Assembly (NCBI RefSeq): GCF_030546805.1
Contig: NZ_JAUOPC010000002.1
Location: 496,001-560,000, forward strand
Length of the DNA: 64,000 nt
From: Cyclobacterium sp. 1_MG-2023
GTDB taxonomy: Bacteria > Bacteroidota > Bacteroidia > Cytophagales > Cyclobacteriaceae
Direction: 5' to 3'
The position numbers were made by a program, and so were the translations under genes. A model generated the notes under the pieces. It was not told the DNA's origin. It saw nothing but the letters and a program-made list of their open reading frames with translations, and searched no databases. Within the stretch, counting starts at the first letter, position 1, and every line of letters begins with the position of its first letter. Positions 7,833 to 17,268 of the stretch are shown here, piece after piece.

Positions 7833-8837
7833 ATGAAAAAGACCTACTACCTCTTTAACCCCGGCCGACTAAGTCGTAGAGACAATACCTTGAAATTCAC
7901 TCCTGTGGATGAATCGGGAAGGGAGGGGACGCCCAAATATATTCCGGTGGAAGGAGTATCTGATCTTTATTGTTTTGGCAGCCTGGATACGAATTCGGCC
8001 ATGTATAATTTTTTGGGAAAGGCAGGAATCAGCGTTCATTTTTTCGATTACTATGAACATTATACCGGTAGCTTTTGCCCAAAGGAATATTTGCTTGCTG
8101 GGAAAATGCAGATTGAACAGACCCGACACCATTTAGCTGCTTCCAAAAGACTTACAATTGCCCAAAAGTTTGTTCAAGGTGCCGGTTTCAATATCCTCAA
8201 AAACCTGAAATATTACCAGAATAGGGGGAGGGACTTGGCTTCTTTTTTGGAGAAAATAGAGTTGTTATCAGCTCAGGTTGACGCTGCTCCGGATATCCCC
8301 GGTTTGATGGGGATAGAGGGAAATATCCGTCAATATTATTATGGGGCTTTTGATCAGATTTTAAAAGACCATGCCATGGAAGGCAGAAGTAAACAGCCTC
8401 CATTGAACGAGGTGAATGCCCTGATTTCTTTTGGAAATATGATGTGTTATACCCTTTGTCTGGATCAGATTTACCACACCCAGCTCAACCCCACCATCAG
8501 TTATTTGCATGAGCCGGGGTATAGAAGGTATTCTTTGGCTTTGGATTTGGCCGAGATTTTCAAACCTATATTGGTGGACAGAACCATCTTTAGGTTGCTC
8601 AATAAAAAGGAGTTGCAATCAAAGGATTTTGATATCCAGGTAAATAGAGTTATTCTAAAGGAAAGCGGTAAAAAGGCCTTTATCAGGGCTTTTGAAGAAA
8701 GACTGAATGAGACGATCAAGCACCGGACCCTCAAAAAACATGTAAGCTATAAACATTTGGTCAAACTCGAATGCTATAAACTGAGTAAACATATTTTGGG
8801 AATGGAAACCTATCAACCCTTTAAAATATGGTGGTGA
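7833..8837 (+). CDS. cas1: CRISPR-associated endonuclease/integrase Cas1 (I-B type)
   Basis: 334 residues. The opening MKKTYYLFNPGRLSRRDNTL is characteristic of Cas1b from type I-B loci. Catalytic metal-binding residues are Glu162 (GIEGNIRQYYY), His226 (YLHEPGYRRYS) and an acidic pair at Asp238/Glu241 (LDLAEIFKP). Cas1 inserts new spacers at the leader end together with Cas2. The gene lies between cas4 and cas2; the 109-nt gap to cas2 contains no frame of interest. Confidence 0.95.
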   Translation: MKKTYYLFNPGRLSRRDNTLKFTPVDESGREGTPKYIPVEGVSDLYCFGSLDTNSAMYNFLGKAGISVHFFDYYEHYTGSFCPKEYLLAGKMQIEQTRHHLAASKRLTIAQKFVQGAGFNILKNLKYYQNRGRDLASFLEKIELLSAQVDAAPDIPGLMGIEGNIRQYYYGAFDQILKDHAMEGRSKQPPLNEVNALISFGNMMCYTLCLDQIYHTQLNPTISYLHEPGYRRYSLALDLAEIFKPILVDRTIFRLLNKKELQSKDFDIQVNRVILKESGKKAFIRAFEERLNETIKHRTLKKHVSYKHLVKLECYKLSKHILGMETYQPFKIWW

Positions 8838-8946
8838 TTATCCAGTGATTTTGTCATCTGGTGATCAAGTTACTTGTTCCCCATTCTCCGAACATCATAT
8901 CCCCGATCCTTAAATTATAAATTCCAGATCAACAAACCACAATACC

Positions 8947-9210
8947 ATGTACGTTATTTTAGTTTATGATATAGGAGAAAGACGTGTAACCAAGATGCTC
9001 AAGCTTTGCCGTCAATACCTCAATTGGATACAGAACTCAGTGTTTGAAGGAGAGATTACCGAAGTGAAATTAAAGGAGTTGATTGCGCGTGCCAGAAAAA
9101 TCATGAAGGTACAGGAAGACAGTTTGATTATATTTAAAAGCCGGGATGAACGTTGGTTGAGCAAGGAAGTCATTGGGCAAGAAAAGAATGATTTGGATAC
9201 TTTTTTATAA
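8947..9210 (+). CDS. cas2: CRISPR-associated protein Cas2
   Basis: 87 residues, the usual Cas2 size. The first strand MYVILVYDIGERRV carries the conserved Asp8, and the segment QYLNWIQNSVFEGEIT is the typical dimer region. Cas2 is the scaffold of the Cas1-Cas2 integrase. It is the last cas gene, and the array leader starts directly after it on the same strand. Confidence 0.95.
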   Translation: MYVILVYDIGERRVTKMLKLCRQYLNWIQNSVFEGEITEVKLKELIARARKIMKVQEDSLIIFKSRDERWLSKEVIGQEKNDLDTFL

Positions 9211-9421
9211 GCCAGGGTTGTCGATGGTCTTTATTTTAAAGGAGGATGAGTTTTTTTTGGCAAAGTTATTATTCTATGTAGCTTAAAATCAATTGCTTAT
9301 AGAGTTGTCGCTTGTCGGGATAAATTCGATTATTGTGGTTCGACGATTTTTGTGTTAAATTGAATCTTGGAAATATGGCCTGGAAGTTTTTCCAGGAGGT
9401 TTTCTGTTAAAAAAGCAAGGG
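9211..9421 (+). promoter_or_regulatory. CRISPR leader
   Basis: 211 nt of AT-rich non-coding DNA lie between cas2 and repeat 1. A candidate promoter reads TTG (9333-9335), 20 nt, TAAATTG (9356-9362), close to the Bacteroidota TTG-N19-TAnnTTTG pattern, and would start transcription about 50 nt before repeat 1. A perfect inverted repeat CCTGGAA-GTTT-TTCCAGG occupies 9379-9396, 25 nt before the array, a suitable place for a leader-anchoring or integration-host site. The leader role follows from its position, the adjacent cas genes and the degenerate repeats at the far end of the array. Confidence 0.75.
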
Positions 9422-11495
9422 CCTTTAATCGCACCAATCTGGAATTGAAACTATAGTAGCAGGATGTTAGCGATCATTAGCAACTCCTCCTTTAATCGCA
9501 CCAATCTGGAATTGAAACGAAATAGGAGTGATTGCCTACAGTATCACTGGTGATCCTTTAATCGCACCAATCTGGAATTGAAACCTTATGTGGGGATTGT
9601 AAAGGAGGCGTGGGATTATGCCTTTAATCGCACCAATCTGGAATTGAAACTCGGCTGCCAGTGGTAAGATTAGGATTGATTTAGTACCTTTAATCGCACC
9701 AATCTGGAATTGAAACCACCTAGCTGAGACAGAAGTTCTTTTTTACCTTCTTCCTTTAATCGCACCAATCTGGAATTGAAACTATCCTCCTTTGAGTTCG
9801 TTTATAGTTCCTATTACGCCTTTAATCGCACCAATCTGGAATTGAAACTAGATTCCGATGGGGTTAATAACCCAATAGGGTATGCCTTTAATCGCACCAA
9901 TCTGGAATTGAAACCTAACCCACCTGCTTTAAAGCTCTCTATAGACTGACCCTTTAATCGCACCAATCTGGAATTGAAACTGTAATGAAGACCGGCCCAA
10001 GCCCCTAAAGCGGAACCCTTTAATCGCACCAATCTGGAATTGAAACAGTTAAAACTAGAGGATGACCGCTACATGACTGAACCTTTAATCGCACCAATCT
10101 GGAATTGAAACATGCTTCAAGCTGAATTACAAGGTGATTTGGGTGATCCTTTAATCGCACCAATCTGGAATTGAAACTAACTTTCTAACATCAACTCAAC
10201 CATGGCACCGTATACCTTTAATCGCACCAATCTGGAATTGAAACTTAGGATGAACACCTGTTAATTCAGTAGCTATCCCCCTTTAATCGCACCAATCTGG
10301 AATTGAAACAAGACTGGCCGTTATCATAGTAGCAATTTTGAGAATCCTTTAATCGCACCAATCTGGAATTGAAACCTACTTTTTTGTGATGGTTAATGTC
10401 CAACCCTGTCCTTTAATCGCACCAATCTGGAATTGAAACATGTCTTCCCCCTCCTCTGGTTCCGGTACGCTGTAGCCTTTAATCGCACCAATCTGGAATT
10501 GAAACATCGCTATGTATCGCTATGCGATCGGTACTGATCAGCCTTTAATCGCACCAATCTGGAATTGAAACAACGGGGTAAGGTTTGAGCGTATCAAGCT
10601 AATTGAGTCCTTTAATCGCACCAATCTGGAATTGAAACTTTTCATGTGGCCCCGTAGGACTTTCAGATGCCGTACCTTTAATCGCACCAATCTGGAATTG
10701 AAACTCAGCTATTAATAGAGTGAATCCAGTATCAGCAACACCTTTAATCGCACCAATCTGGAATTGAAACAATTCATCATGTTCAACTATTGTATTTCTA
10801 ATACCCCTTTAATCGCACCAATCTGGAATTGAAACTTGGTAAGTTTGGTAACCCGCTCTCACTTGTAGCCCTCCTTTAATCGCACCAATCTGGAATTGAA
10901 ACATGCTATCACATCATCCATTTGCTCAATGAATGCATCCTTTAATCGCACCAATCTGGAATTGAAACTCTCTGAATCCTACTGCTTTCGCAAGGGTGCC
11001 AGGTCCTTTAATCGCACCAATCTGGAATTGAAACACAATAGGCAATGGTAGTATTTAACCGGCTAAGGTTCCTTTAATCGCACCAATCTGGAATTGAAAC
11101 ATGTAACAGCTAGTGTTTCTTTTTTTTTCATGCTAACCTTTAATCGCACCAATCTGGAATTGAAACAAAATTGTGATAGTACCCTCGATGACATCGCTGG
11201 ACCTTTAATCGCACCAATCTGGAATTGAAACAACAATAAACCATCAGGACAGCATTTTATAGGGGTGCCTTTAATCGCACCAATCTGGAATTGAAACTCC
11301 TTCACAAACACCCTATGCAGCACCTGCCCATCCCTTTAATCGCACCAATCTGGAATTGAAACCGGGTAATACAGGTATAGCGAACATTGGGGCTGCCCGC
11401 TTTAATCGCACCAATCTGGAATTGAAACAGAATAGGAAGTATTCCAATTGATGAAGAATTAACATGCTTTAATCGCACCAATCTGGAATTGAAAC
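9422..11495 (+). CRISPR. CRISPR array, 32 repeats and 31 spacers, 30-bp repeat
   Basis: I count 32 copies of a 30-bp repeat that starts CCTTTAATCGCACC and ends GGAATTGAAAC. The 3' end ATTGAAAC matches the 8-nt 5' handle of type I-B/I-A/III crRNAs, so the array reads on the plus strand away from cas2. Spacers are 34-37 nt: mostly 36, five of 35, five of 37, one of 34. Repeats 1-30 appear identical; repeats 31 (11399) and 32 (11466) begin with G in place of the first C, which fits an ancestral, trailer-end position. The repeat itself has almost no self-complementarity. Spacer targets cannot be judged without a search. Open frames on the minus strand of this region are artefacts of the repeat. 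Confidence 0.98.
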
Positions 11496-11544
11496 CAACC
11501 ACGCTTGCCCGCTAACCAGATCACCCACTCACAAACTCACTCCA

Positions 11545-11911
11545 TCACCACCTCTTTCACGTAAAAACACCTTTGCCTTCGACAAGCTCAGGCACCGGTA
11601 GTCCATCTTCCTAATTAACCATTAACCATTACTTACCTATCAACTCGGAATTGAAACATCTCTCCCCAATTAACAATTAACAATTAACAATTAATCAATT
11701 AACCATTAATAATTACCATATTACCCAACAATCTGAAACCAAAAACCTCCCCACGCTCACCACCTCTCTCACGTAAAAACACCTCTGCCTTCGACAAGCT
11801 CAAGCACCGGTAGTCCATCTCCCTAATTAACCATTAACCAATTAACAATTAATCAATTAACCATTAACCAATTAACAATTAATCAATTAACCATTAATAA
11901 TTAACTATTAT
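11545..11911. repeat. Two direct copies of the dispersed repeat (B and C) and AATTAAC tracts after the array
   Basis: Copy B (about 11545-11640) and copy C (about 11758-11850) share roughly 95 bp: a CACCACCTCT..CACGTAAAAA stretch, then the core containing CTTCGACAAGCTCA and ACCGGTAGTCCATCT, then ATTAACC tracts. Copy A at 359 lacks the CACGTAAAAA part. Between B and C at 11647-11657 stands GGAATTGAAAC, identical to the last 11 bases of the CRISPR repeat, and at about 11728-11739 a weaker ACAATCTGAAAC. No gene is seen here. Confidence 0.75.
11647..11657 (+). repeat. Eroded terminal CRISPR repeat
   Basis: The 11 bases GGAATTGAAAC match the repeat 3' end exactly and the preceding CAACTC resembles CAATCT. 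It lies 151 nt past the last intact repeat, with a dispersed-repeat copy between them. It is probably the remains of an older array end. Confidence 0.5.
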
Positions 11912-13510
11912 CTACTGATTATCAGGAACGATTTTAAATGATTTTTTTGAAGTGTAGGTTCTTCCTAACCAATCCTTGGCAAGGACTTCCACCGTATGCT
12001 CTCCCAAGGGAAGTTGGGAAGGAATTCTGCCACTCCATATATGGGAAGAGATTAAAGGAGTGGAGGGCCTGATTCCCCATGGAAGTTCTTCTGCATGATC
12101 CCATTCATGGAGGATGTCCAGCAAAAACTTATCGTATTCGGGTACAAGTTTTAAAGCTGTCCATTCACCCTTGTCTACCCGGTATTTCACACTGTCTCTA
12201 GGCGTTCCCTGAAAAAAGTTTACAGTAATTTCTCCCCTGTATTTTTTTGCCTGCGGTACAATTTTCGGCATATGAATACTCATTTTCCAGTCCTTATCTC
12301 CCGAAGGAACATATTCATAGGTATAGGTATTGTCCGTAATATTTAGAAAGGCATAGCCCTTAGGGGTGCCGTCACGCATTATGCCTGAAGGTGTACCATA
12401 GCTGTCCTTGGGGCCAATATAAATACCCCCAGAAGTGGCTCCGGGATTATAGTGGTGGTGAAACCCTGCATTGGTCCAGCCTTCTTCAGTAGTGAAAAAA
12501 TGATGGTTTTGGGAATGAGTGTGCCCTGACAGAGAGAGGGTATATTGGTAGCCTTTTAATAGGTCAAAGAGTTTTTGCCTGTCACCCTCTCTATATTGGT
12601 CCGGGCCTTTTTCAAACTCATAGATGGGAATATGGAAGGCTAAAACGATTAGCTTGTCCTTCGAAACATGTTTTAGATCGTTTTTAATAAATTCCAAAAT
12701 GTCCTCTCTAAAGCCTCCGATATAACTCCCCTGCCCGAAGGGGTTGGGCGTGATCACATCATCCAATACGATAAAATGAGCATTGGCATAATTTAATGCA
12801 TAATTGGTAGGGCCGAAGCTGGCTTCATAGGTCTCGTCAGAGAGTTGGTCTTCTTTGTGGTGGTTCATGTCGTGGTTGCCCAACAAATTGTACCATGGGA
12901 TACCTATTTTTCCTAGGGATTGGATATAGGTATCAAATAGATTTCTAGCACCCAAATCCCCCAAGCTTATGCCAAAGGCGGCTCCTTTGCCTCCAATCAG
13001 CTCAGAAATAATGGCTTTTTCAAAATAGCCCGCATTGGTAAGGTCATCGGCTTGAGGGTCTCCAAATAATATCACTGAGAAATTGGGGTCTTCTTTCTGA
13101 GCGATCAGGGGGAAATCCACCGATTTGGGTAATTTACCTGTAGGAAGTACCCTGTTTTCTCCGGTTTCCGGTGAGCCATTGGGTTTGTGGATATAAAAAA
13201 ATTGCGGTTGATTATTGGCATCCACAGGTACAGCATAACCTGTGGGTTTAATAACTGAAACGATCATGTCATCATTGGCCGGTAAGCTGTAGCTTCCATC
13301 TTCCTTACTTAGGTTAACATCTTTTCCGTTGGTGACCGCTACACCTTTGATTCCTTTTTCATTTTTGTCCTTGATTGCATTGTTGTTGCGGTCCTCGTAA
13401 ACATAGCCGGTGACGGTGTCTTGGGCAAGAGCTGAGGAAGAACTGAAAAGTTGGATGAAAAGAAAGACAAAGAAAACGCCAGAATGTAGCGCGTAATTTA
13501 ATTTTGACAT
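11912..13510 (-). CDS. Secreted calcineurin-like metallophosphoesterase
   Basis: 532 residues from the ATG at 13510, chosen because it directly precedes a signal peptide (MSKLNYALHSGVFFVFLFIQ.., cleavage near ALAQ); a start 13 codons upstream is possible. After it comes a small beta-domain with acidic repeats (YEDRNNNAIKDKNEKG) of the calcineurin-like N-terminal type, then the phosphoesterase core with metal ligands in GDPQADD, SLGDLGARN, LGNHDMNHH and LSGHTHSQNHH, then a C-terminal beta domain. Members hydrolyse phosphomonoesters or diesters in the periplasm; the substrate is unknown. It runs toward the CRISPR trailer and appears monocistronic. Confidence 0.85.
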   Translation of the reverse strand: MSKLNYALHSGVFFVFLFIQLFSSSSALAQDTVTGYVYEDRNNNAIKDKNEKGIKGVAVTNGKDVNLSKEDGSYSLPANDDMIVSVIKPTGYAVPVDANNQPQFFYIHKPNGSPETGENRVLPTGKLPKSVDFPLIAQKEDPNFSVILFGDPQADDLTNAGYFEKAIISELIGGKGAAFGISLGDLGARNLFDTYIQSLGKIGIPWYNLLGNHDMNHHKEDQLSDETYEASFGPTNYALNYANAHFIVLDDVITPNPFGQGSYIGGFREDILEFIKNDLKHVSKDKLIVLAFHIPIYEFEKGPDQYREGDRQKLFDLLKGYQYTLSLSGHTHSQNHHFFTTEEGWTNAGFHHHYNPGATSGGIYIGPKDSYGTPSGIMRDGTPKGYAFLNITDNTYTYEYVPSGDKDWKMSIHMPKIVPQAKKYRGEITVNFFQGTPRDSVKYRVDKGEWTALKLVPEYDKFLLDILHEWDHAEELPWGIRPSTPLISSHIWSGRIPSQLPLGEHTVEVLAKDWLGRTYTSKKSFKIVPDNQ

Positions 13511-14011
13511 GATTTTAAAATGGATCTGTATAGAAGAAATTGAATTCAATTGAAAAACAGTTGGCTATTAAAGGCTTTTTTGGCAATGAGTAAACATATA
13601 TAAAGAAGTATTGGGTAGCCAATTTCAGCATTTACAAATCTATTGTTTTTTTTATTTTAACCATACTTTAATAAACCGAGATTGCTGAAAAAGGAAAGGT
13701 GGGTAGAATTAATTATCGCCATTCCCTTAATTATGAATATTTTATAGGGAGGAAACGGTTGATTAATTAATTATTAAGCTTTCTTCTCCTAGACTTAATT
13801 TAGGCAGGGGTGTTTAATATGCAAGGATAATTAATAGCCATGGAGGAGATTCATGGTAACCCATTAACTTATAAAAAGAATTACAGCCCCTAAATAGGAA
13901 TGGGATCAATGGCTGATAAAGAAAATAACGCGGTAGATATTAAAGGTAGATTCTCAAGGAATTAACATAAAAAAGTCCCAAGCTGAATCAATCAACTTGG
14001 GACTTGGACTG
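13511..14011. other. Intergenic region, 501 nt
   Basis: AT-rich, presumably holding the promoter of the phosphoesterase gene on the minus strand. No reading frame, repeat or clear hairpin was recognised. Confidence 0.5.
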
Positions 14012-14084
14012 TTGGCCGACCAGGGCTCGAACCTGGACTCTTCTGGACCAAAACCAGACGTGTTGCCAGTTACACCATCGGCCA
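14012..14084 (-). tRNA. tRNA-Gln (anticodon UUG)
   Basis: Read on the minus strand, the acceptor stem TGGCCGA pairs with TCGGCCA, followed by discriminator A; CCA is not encoded. The anticodon arm is TCTGG-TTTTGGT-CCAGA, giving anticodon TTG, and the T arm contains GGTTCGAGCC. The total is 73 nt. No integrase or direct repeat marks it as a used attachment site. Confidence 0.95.
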
Positions 14085-14449
14085 ATCATTAAACTTCAAA
14101 AGACTTGCTCTTTTTTAGTGTGACAAATGTAACAGGTCTTTTTTTTTAATGCAAATCCCATTTCGAAGAATTTTCTTCCAAAACCTTTAAATCGCTAATT
14201 CTCAGAAACAAATTTTATCTTTTTAGATATGATAAAAGCATATTTTTTTTCATTAGAGTGTTTTTGATGCAATTATCACTTGTGATGTAGCATCTCCAAA
14301 TAAACGATATCAATAATTATCTAGTTAATTTGCCTTACAAACCTGTCAGATTCACCTTGGCATAATTGTCATTTGAATGTTATGGATGTATTGTCAATTT
14401 GCTATCGATTTAAAACAAGCCAATTGCTATTTCCATAATTTATTCATTC
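14085..14449. other. Intergenic region, 365 nt
   Basis: It lies between the divergently oriented tRNA and the receptor gene, so it should hold both promoters. No exact TAnnTTTG element, repeat or frame was found. Confidence 0.4.
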
Positions 14450-17200
14450 ATGTCATTCAAATCCCCCTTATTAATAGTATTTCTTTTCTTCTCCGCCATT
14501 TCCGGAATTTTTGCTCAGCAACAGTTTACAGGAACCATTATAGACAGTCAATCAAAGGAGCCATTATTTGGAGCATATGTTTTTATAAAAAACCAAGATG
14601 GAGAAACCCTTCAATCTTCTTACACTGATTTTGATGGAAAATTTAAAATAAACCGGCCCGTAGTTAAGGAATTTCTATTAGAACTTTCCTTTATAGGTTA
14701 CCAGACCTTTCAACAAAAAATGACCTCTCCCGAAGGGAGTGATTTGGGTGTTTTTGAAATTGTAAGTGATGGACAGGAATTAGAAGCATTTGAATTGTCA
14801 GCAGATGCCCTTACCGGGGAGGTCAGAGGCGATACGGTAGCCTTCAATGCCAATGCCTTCAAAACCAGACCACAAGCAGATGCGGATGAACTGGTTAGGA
14901 AAATGCCGGGAGTGGTAATCCAGAATGGGGTTATTGAAGTGCAAGGTGAAGAAGTGAAAGAGGTTTTGGTGGACGGTAGACCTTTCTTTGGGGATAACCC
15001 TGCCGCGGCCTTAAAAAATCTTCCTGCACAAGTTGTACTTAAAATTGAGTTCCTGGACCAAGGAAGTGAAGAAGCAAAATTAACAGGCTTTGATGATGGT
15101 GAAACCATTAAAACGATTAATATCATAACCAAGCCTGATATGCGTGCCGGGAGGTTTGGTAAATTTTATGGAGGCTATGGTACAGACAATAATTATATTG
15201 GAGGAGGAAATATGAACTTCTTCAATGGTGCCAAAAGGTTATCCATTTTAGGACTAAGCAATAATATCAATCAGCAAAATTTTGGCGGAGATGAGTTAGG
15301 AAGCTTGGAAAGCAGTAGTGGAGGAAGTAGTGACGGACTAACTGTAGGTGAGTTGCCCGGAATTACGAACACCAATGCCTTGGGGGCTAATTTTTCTGAT
15401 GAATACTTGGGTGAAAAATTAAAAGTATCCGGAAATTACCTGTTTAATGACAGAGATAATGTATTGAATAGGACTTCATCCAGAGAGTATATATTACCTG
15501 ATGATAGTCTTCAGCTTTACAATGAGGATAGAAACTACCATACAAAAACTCAAAGTCACAGGTTTAGTGCGAGAATAGATTATAAGATCAATGAAAAACA
15601 CGCCTTGGTACTTCGGCCAAGAATAGGATTGGATTATAGAAATTCTGTAAATCTTTTGGATGCCTATAATCTGTATGATGAAAATACCTACATCAATAGA
15701 AATCAGAATGAGACCACCTCTTCTCGAGAGTCCATGAGTTTTGCGAATTCCTTGAATTATAGGTACAAATTTAACAAAGAAGGAAGGGCCTTTTCTACCT
15801 TTGTCTATACCAGTAAATACAATAGTGATAGTAATTCTGATTTGGTATCAGTAACCACTAGTTTTCAGGATAGTAGTATTGATTCACTGATCCAGTTCAA
15901 AGACAATAAATACAATAGTTTCTATTACAATGCGGGAGTTAGGTTTTATGAACCGCTTAGTGAGAAATCTCGACTTCGTTTTGGATACCGGATTTCAAAC
16001 AATAATTCGGATACAAGGCAAGATGTGGAAATTCAGGAGGCGGAAACAGGGTTAATCGAGATAGATAGTACGTTGACGAATAGGTTTGAGAATACTTATA
16101 TCACCCATAGAGGAGGGGCGGGCTATAGTTATAAAACAGAAAAGTTGTCTTTTTATACCAATTTAAATTACGAATCTGCCCATATAGATAGTGACAGGCT
16201 GTTTCCGGGCTTTGAAAACACAAAGAAATCATTTTCCAATTTTCTACCTAGAGCAGTTATCAATTACGAAACGGGAGAGTTCAGTAGCATAAGAATTGAT
16301 TACAATACGGATACTGACGCGCCATCTATTGGCCAATTGCAGGATGTGATTAGCAATGCCAATCCCTTGCAACTTTCTTCAGGTAACCCTGAGTTAGATC
16401 AAGAGTACAGTCACAGACTTTTTACACGGTATAGGATAATAAATCCCGAAACCAACCGATCTTGGATGTTTTTTCTTTATGGAAACATAAGAAACAATTA
16501 TATAGGCAATGAAACTTTTATTGCCTCTCAGGATACGCTTATTCAAAATGATGTGACCTTGGCACAAGGAGGTCAGTTTACAAAACCGGTAAATCTAGAC
16601 AATTATTATGTTTTTAGGGTATATGGAAGCTATGGTTTTCCTCTTAAATTCATGAAGAGTAACCTGAGTATCAATTCTAGTTTTTCCACTAGGAACAGAC
16701 CGGGCATAATCAATGGTCAATTGAATAACAATAACAATACCTCTTACAGGCAAGGGATTAATCTAAGTAGTAATATCAGTGAAAGCGTGGATTTCAACCT
16801 TTCCTCCCGTGGGACTTTCAATTGGGTGAGAAGTAGTTTACAAGAAAGTTTGGAGAACAATTATTATACACATAGCACCAAAGCGGATCTATTCTGGAAT
16901 TTTGTTGGAGGTGTATTTGTAGGCACGAGTCTCAATCATCAGCTTTATACAGGCCTAGGTGATGAGTTCGATAGAAGCATTCTGCTTGCAAATATGGATA
17001 TAGGCTACAGAATTCCACCTAGCAATAAAACTGAAATTAAACTTACCGTTTTCGATTTGTTCAATCAGAATGCAAGTATAAGTAGGAATGTTACCGATGT
17101 TTATATTGAAGATGTTAGGACACAGGTTTTAAAACAATATTTTATGCTTACCGTCACCTATAACCTCAGAAGGTTTGGAGGTTATGACATGGCTTTATAA
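14450..17200 (+). CDS. Outer-membrane beta-barrel receptor with carboxypeptidase-regulatory-like domain
   Basis: 916 residues. A signal peptide (MSFKSPLLIVFLFFSAISG.., cleavage after IFAQ) is followed by a carboxypeptidase D regulatory-like beta domain at about 24-110 (GTIIDSQSKEPLFGAYVFIK), a TonB plug-like domain at about 130-230 with the phrase RKMPGVVIQNGVIEVQGEEV, and a barrel to the C-terminus. The plug phrase and the EVLVDGRPFFGDNP motif place it with the outer-membrane beta-barrel family proteins of Bacteroidota rather than with SusC. The substrate is unknown and no SusD partner is adjacent. It is monocistronic and followed by a strong terminator. Confidence 0.85.
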   Translation: MSFKSPLLIVFLFFSAISGIFAQQQFTGTIIDSQSKEPLFGAYVFIKNQDGETLQSSYTDFDGKFKINRPVVKEFLLELSFIGYQTFQQKMTSPEGSDLGVFEIVSDGQELEAFELSADALTGEVRGDTVAFNANAFKTRPQADADELVRKMPGVVIQNGVIEVQGEEVKEVLVDGRPFFGDNPAAALKNLPAQVVLKIEFLDQGSEEAKLTGFDDGETIKTINIITKPDMRAGRFGKFYGGYGTDNNYIGGGNMNFFNGAKRLSILGLSNNINQQNFGGDELGSLESSSGGSSDGLTVGELPGITNTNALGANFSDEYLGEKLKVSGNYLFNDRDNVLNRTSSREYILPDDSLQLYNEDRNYHTKTQSHRFSARIDYKINEKHALVLRPRIGLDYRNSVNLLDAYNLYDENTYINRNQNETTSSRESMSFANSLNYRYKFNKEGRAFSTFVYTSKYNSDSNSDLVSVTTSFQDSSIDSLIQFKDNKYNSFYYNAGVRFYEPLSEKSRLRFGYRISNNNSDTRQDVEIQEAETGLIEIDSTLTNRFENTYITHRGGAGYSYKTEKLSFYTNLNYESAHIDSDRLFPGFENTKKSFSNFLPRAVINYETGEFSSIRIDYNTDTDAPSIGQLQDVISNANPLQLSSGNPELDQEYSHRLFTRYRIINPETNRSWMFFLYGNIRNNYIGNETFIASQDTLIQNDVTLAQGGQFTKPVNLDNYYVFRVYGSYGFPLKFMKSNLSINSSFSTRNRPGIINGQLNNNNNTSYRQGINLSSNISESVDFNLSSRGTFNWVRSSLQESLENNYYTHSTKADLFWNFVGGVFVGTSLNHQLYTGLGDEFDRSILLANMDIGYRIPPSNKTEIKLTVFDLFNQNASISRNVTDVYIEDVRTQVLKQYFMLTVTYNLRRFGGYDMAL

Positions 17201-17233
17201 GTCCACACATAAGATTTAACCTGGCTAAGGCCT

Positions 17234-17268
17234 AATAGGTGACTCAGAAATGGGTCACCTATTTTTCT
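17234..17268 (+). terminator. Rho-independent terminator at a convergent junction
   Basis: A 10-bp perfect stem (AATAGGTGAC at 17234-17243 with GTCACCTATT at 17254-17263) is followed by TTT. Its 3' arm overlaps the stop codon of the convergent lipoprotein gene. The T-run is on the plus side only. Confidence 0.8.

Noticed and set aside
9422-11495. Self-targeting spacers
   Set aside because: I saw no obvious match of spacers to genes in the window, but a reliable check needs a sequence search, so nothing is claimed.
9814-11502. Minus-strand reading frames over the CRISPR array with repeated RLVRLK/FQIGAIK phrases
   Set aside because: The phrases are translations of the CRISPR repeat in its reverse strand; the frames have no start signals or independent coding character.
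14012-14084. tRNA-Gln as an integration site for a mobile island
   Set aside because: No integrase gene and no direct repeat of the tRNA 3' end was found on either side within the window.
14710-15132. 140-codon minus-strand frame inside the receptor gene at 14450
   Set aside because: Shadow of a well-supported receptor; composition is low-complexity Ser/Thr/Pro.
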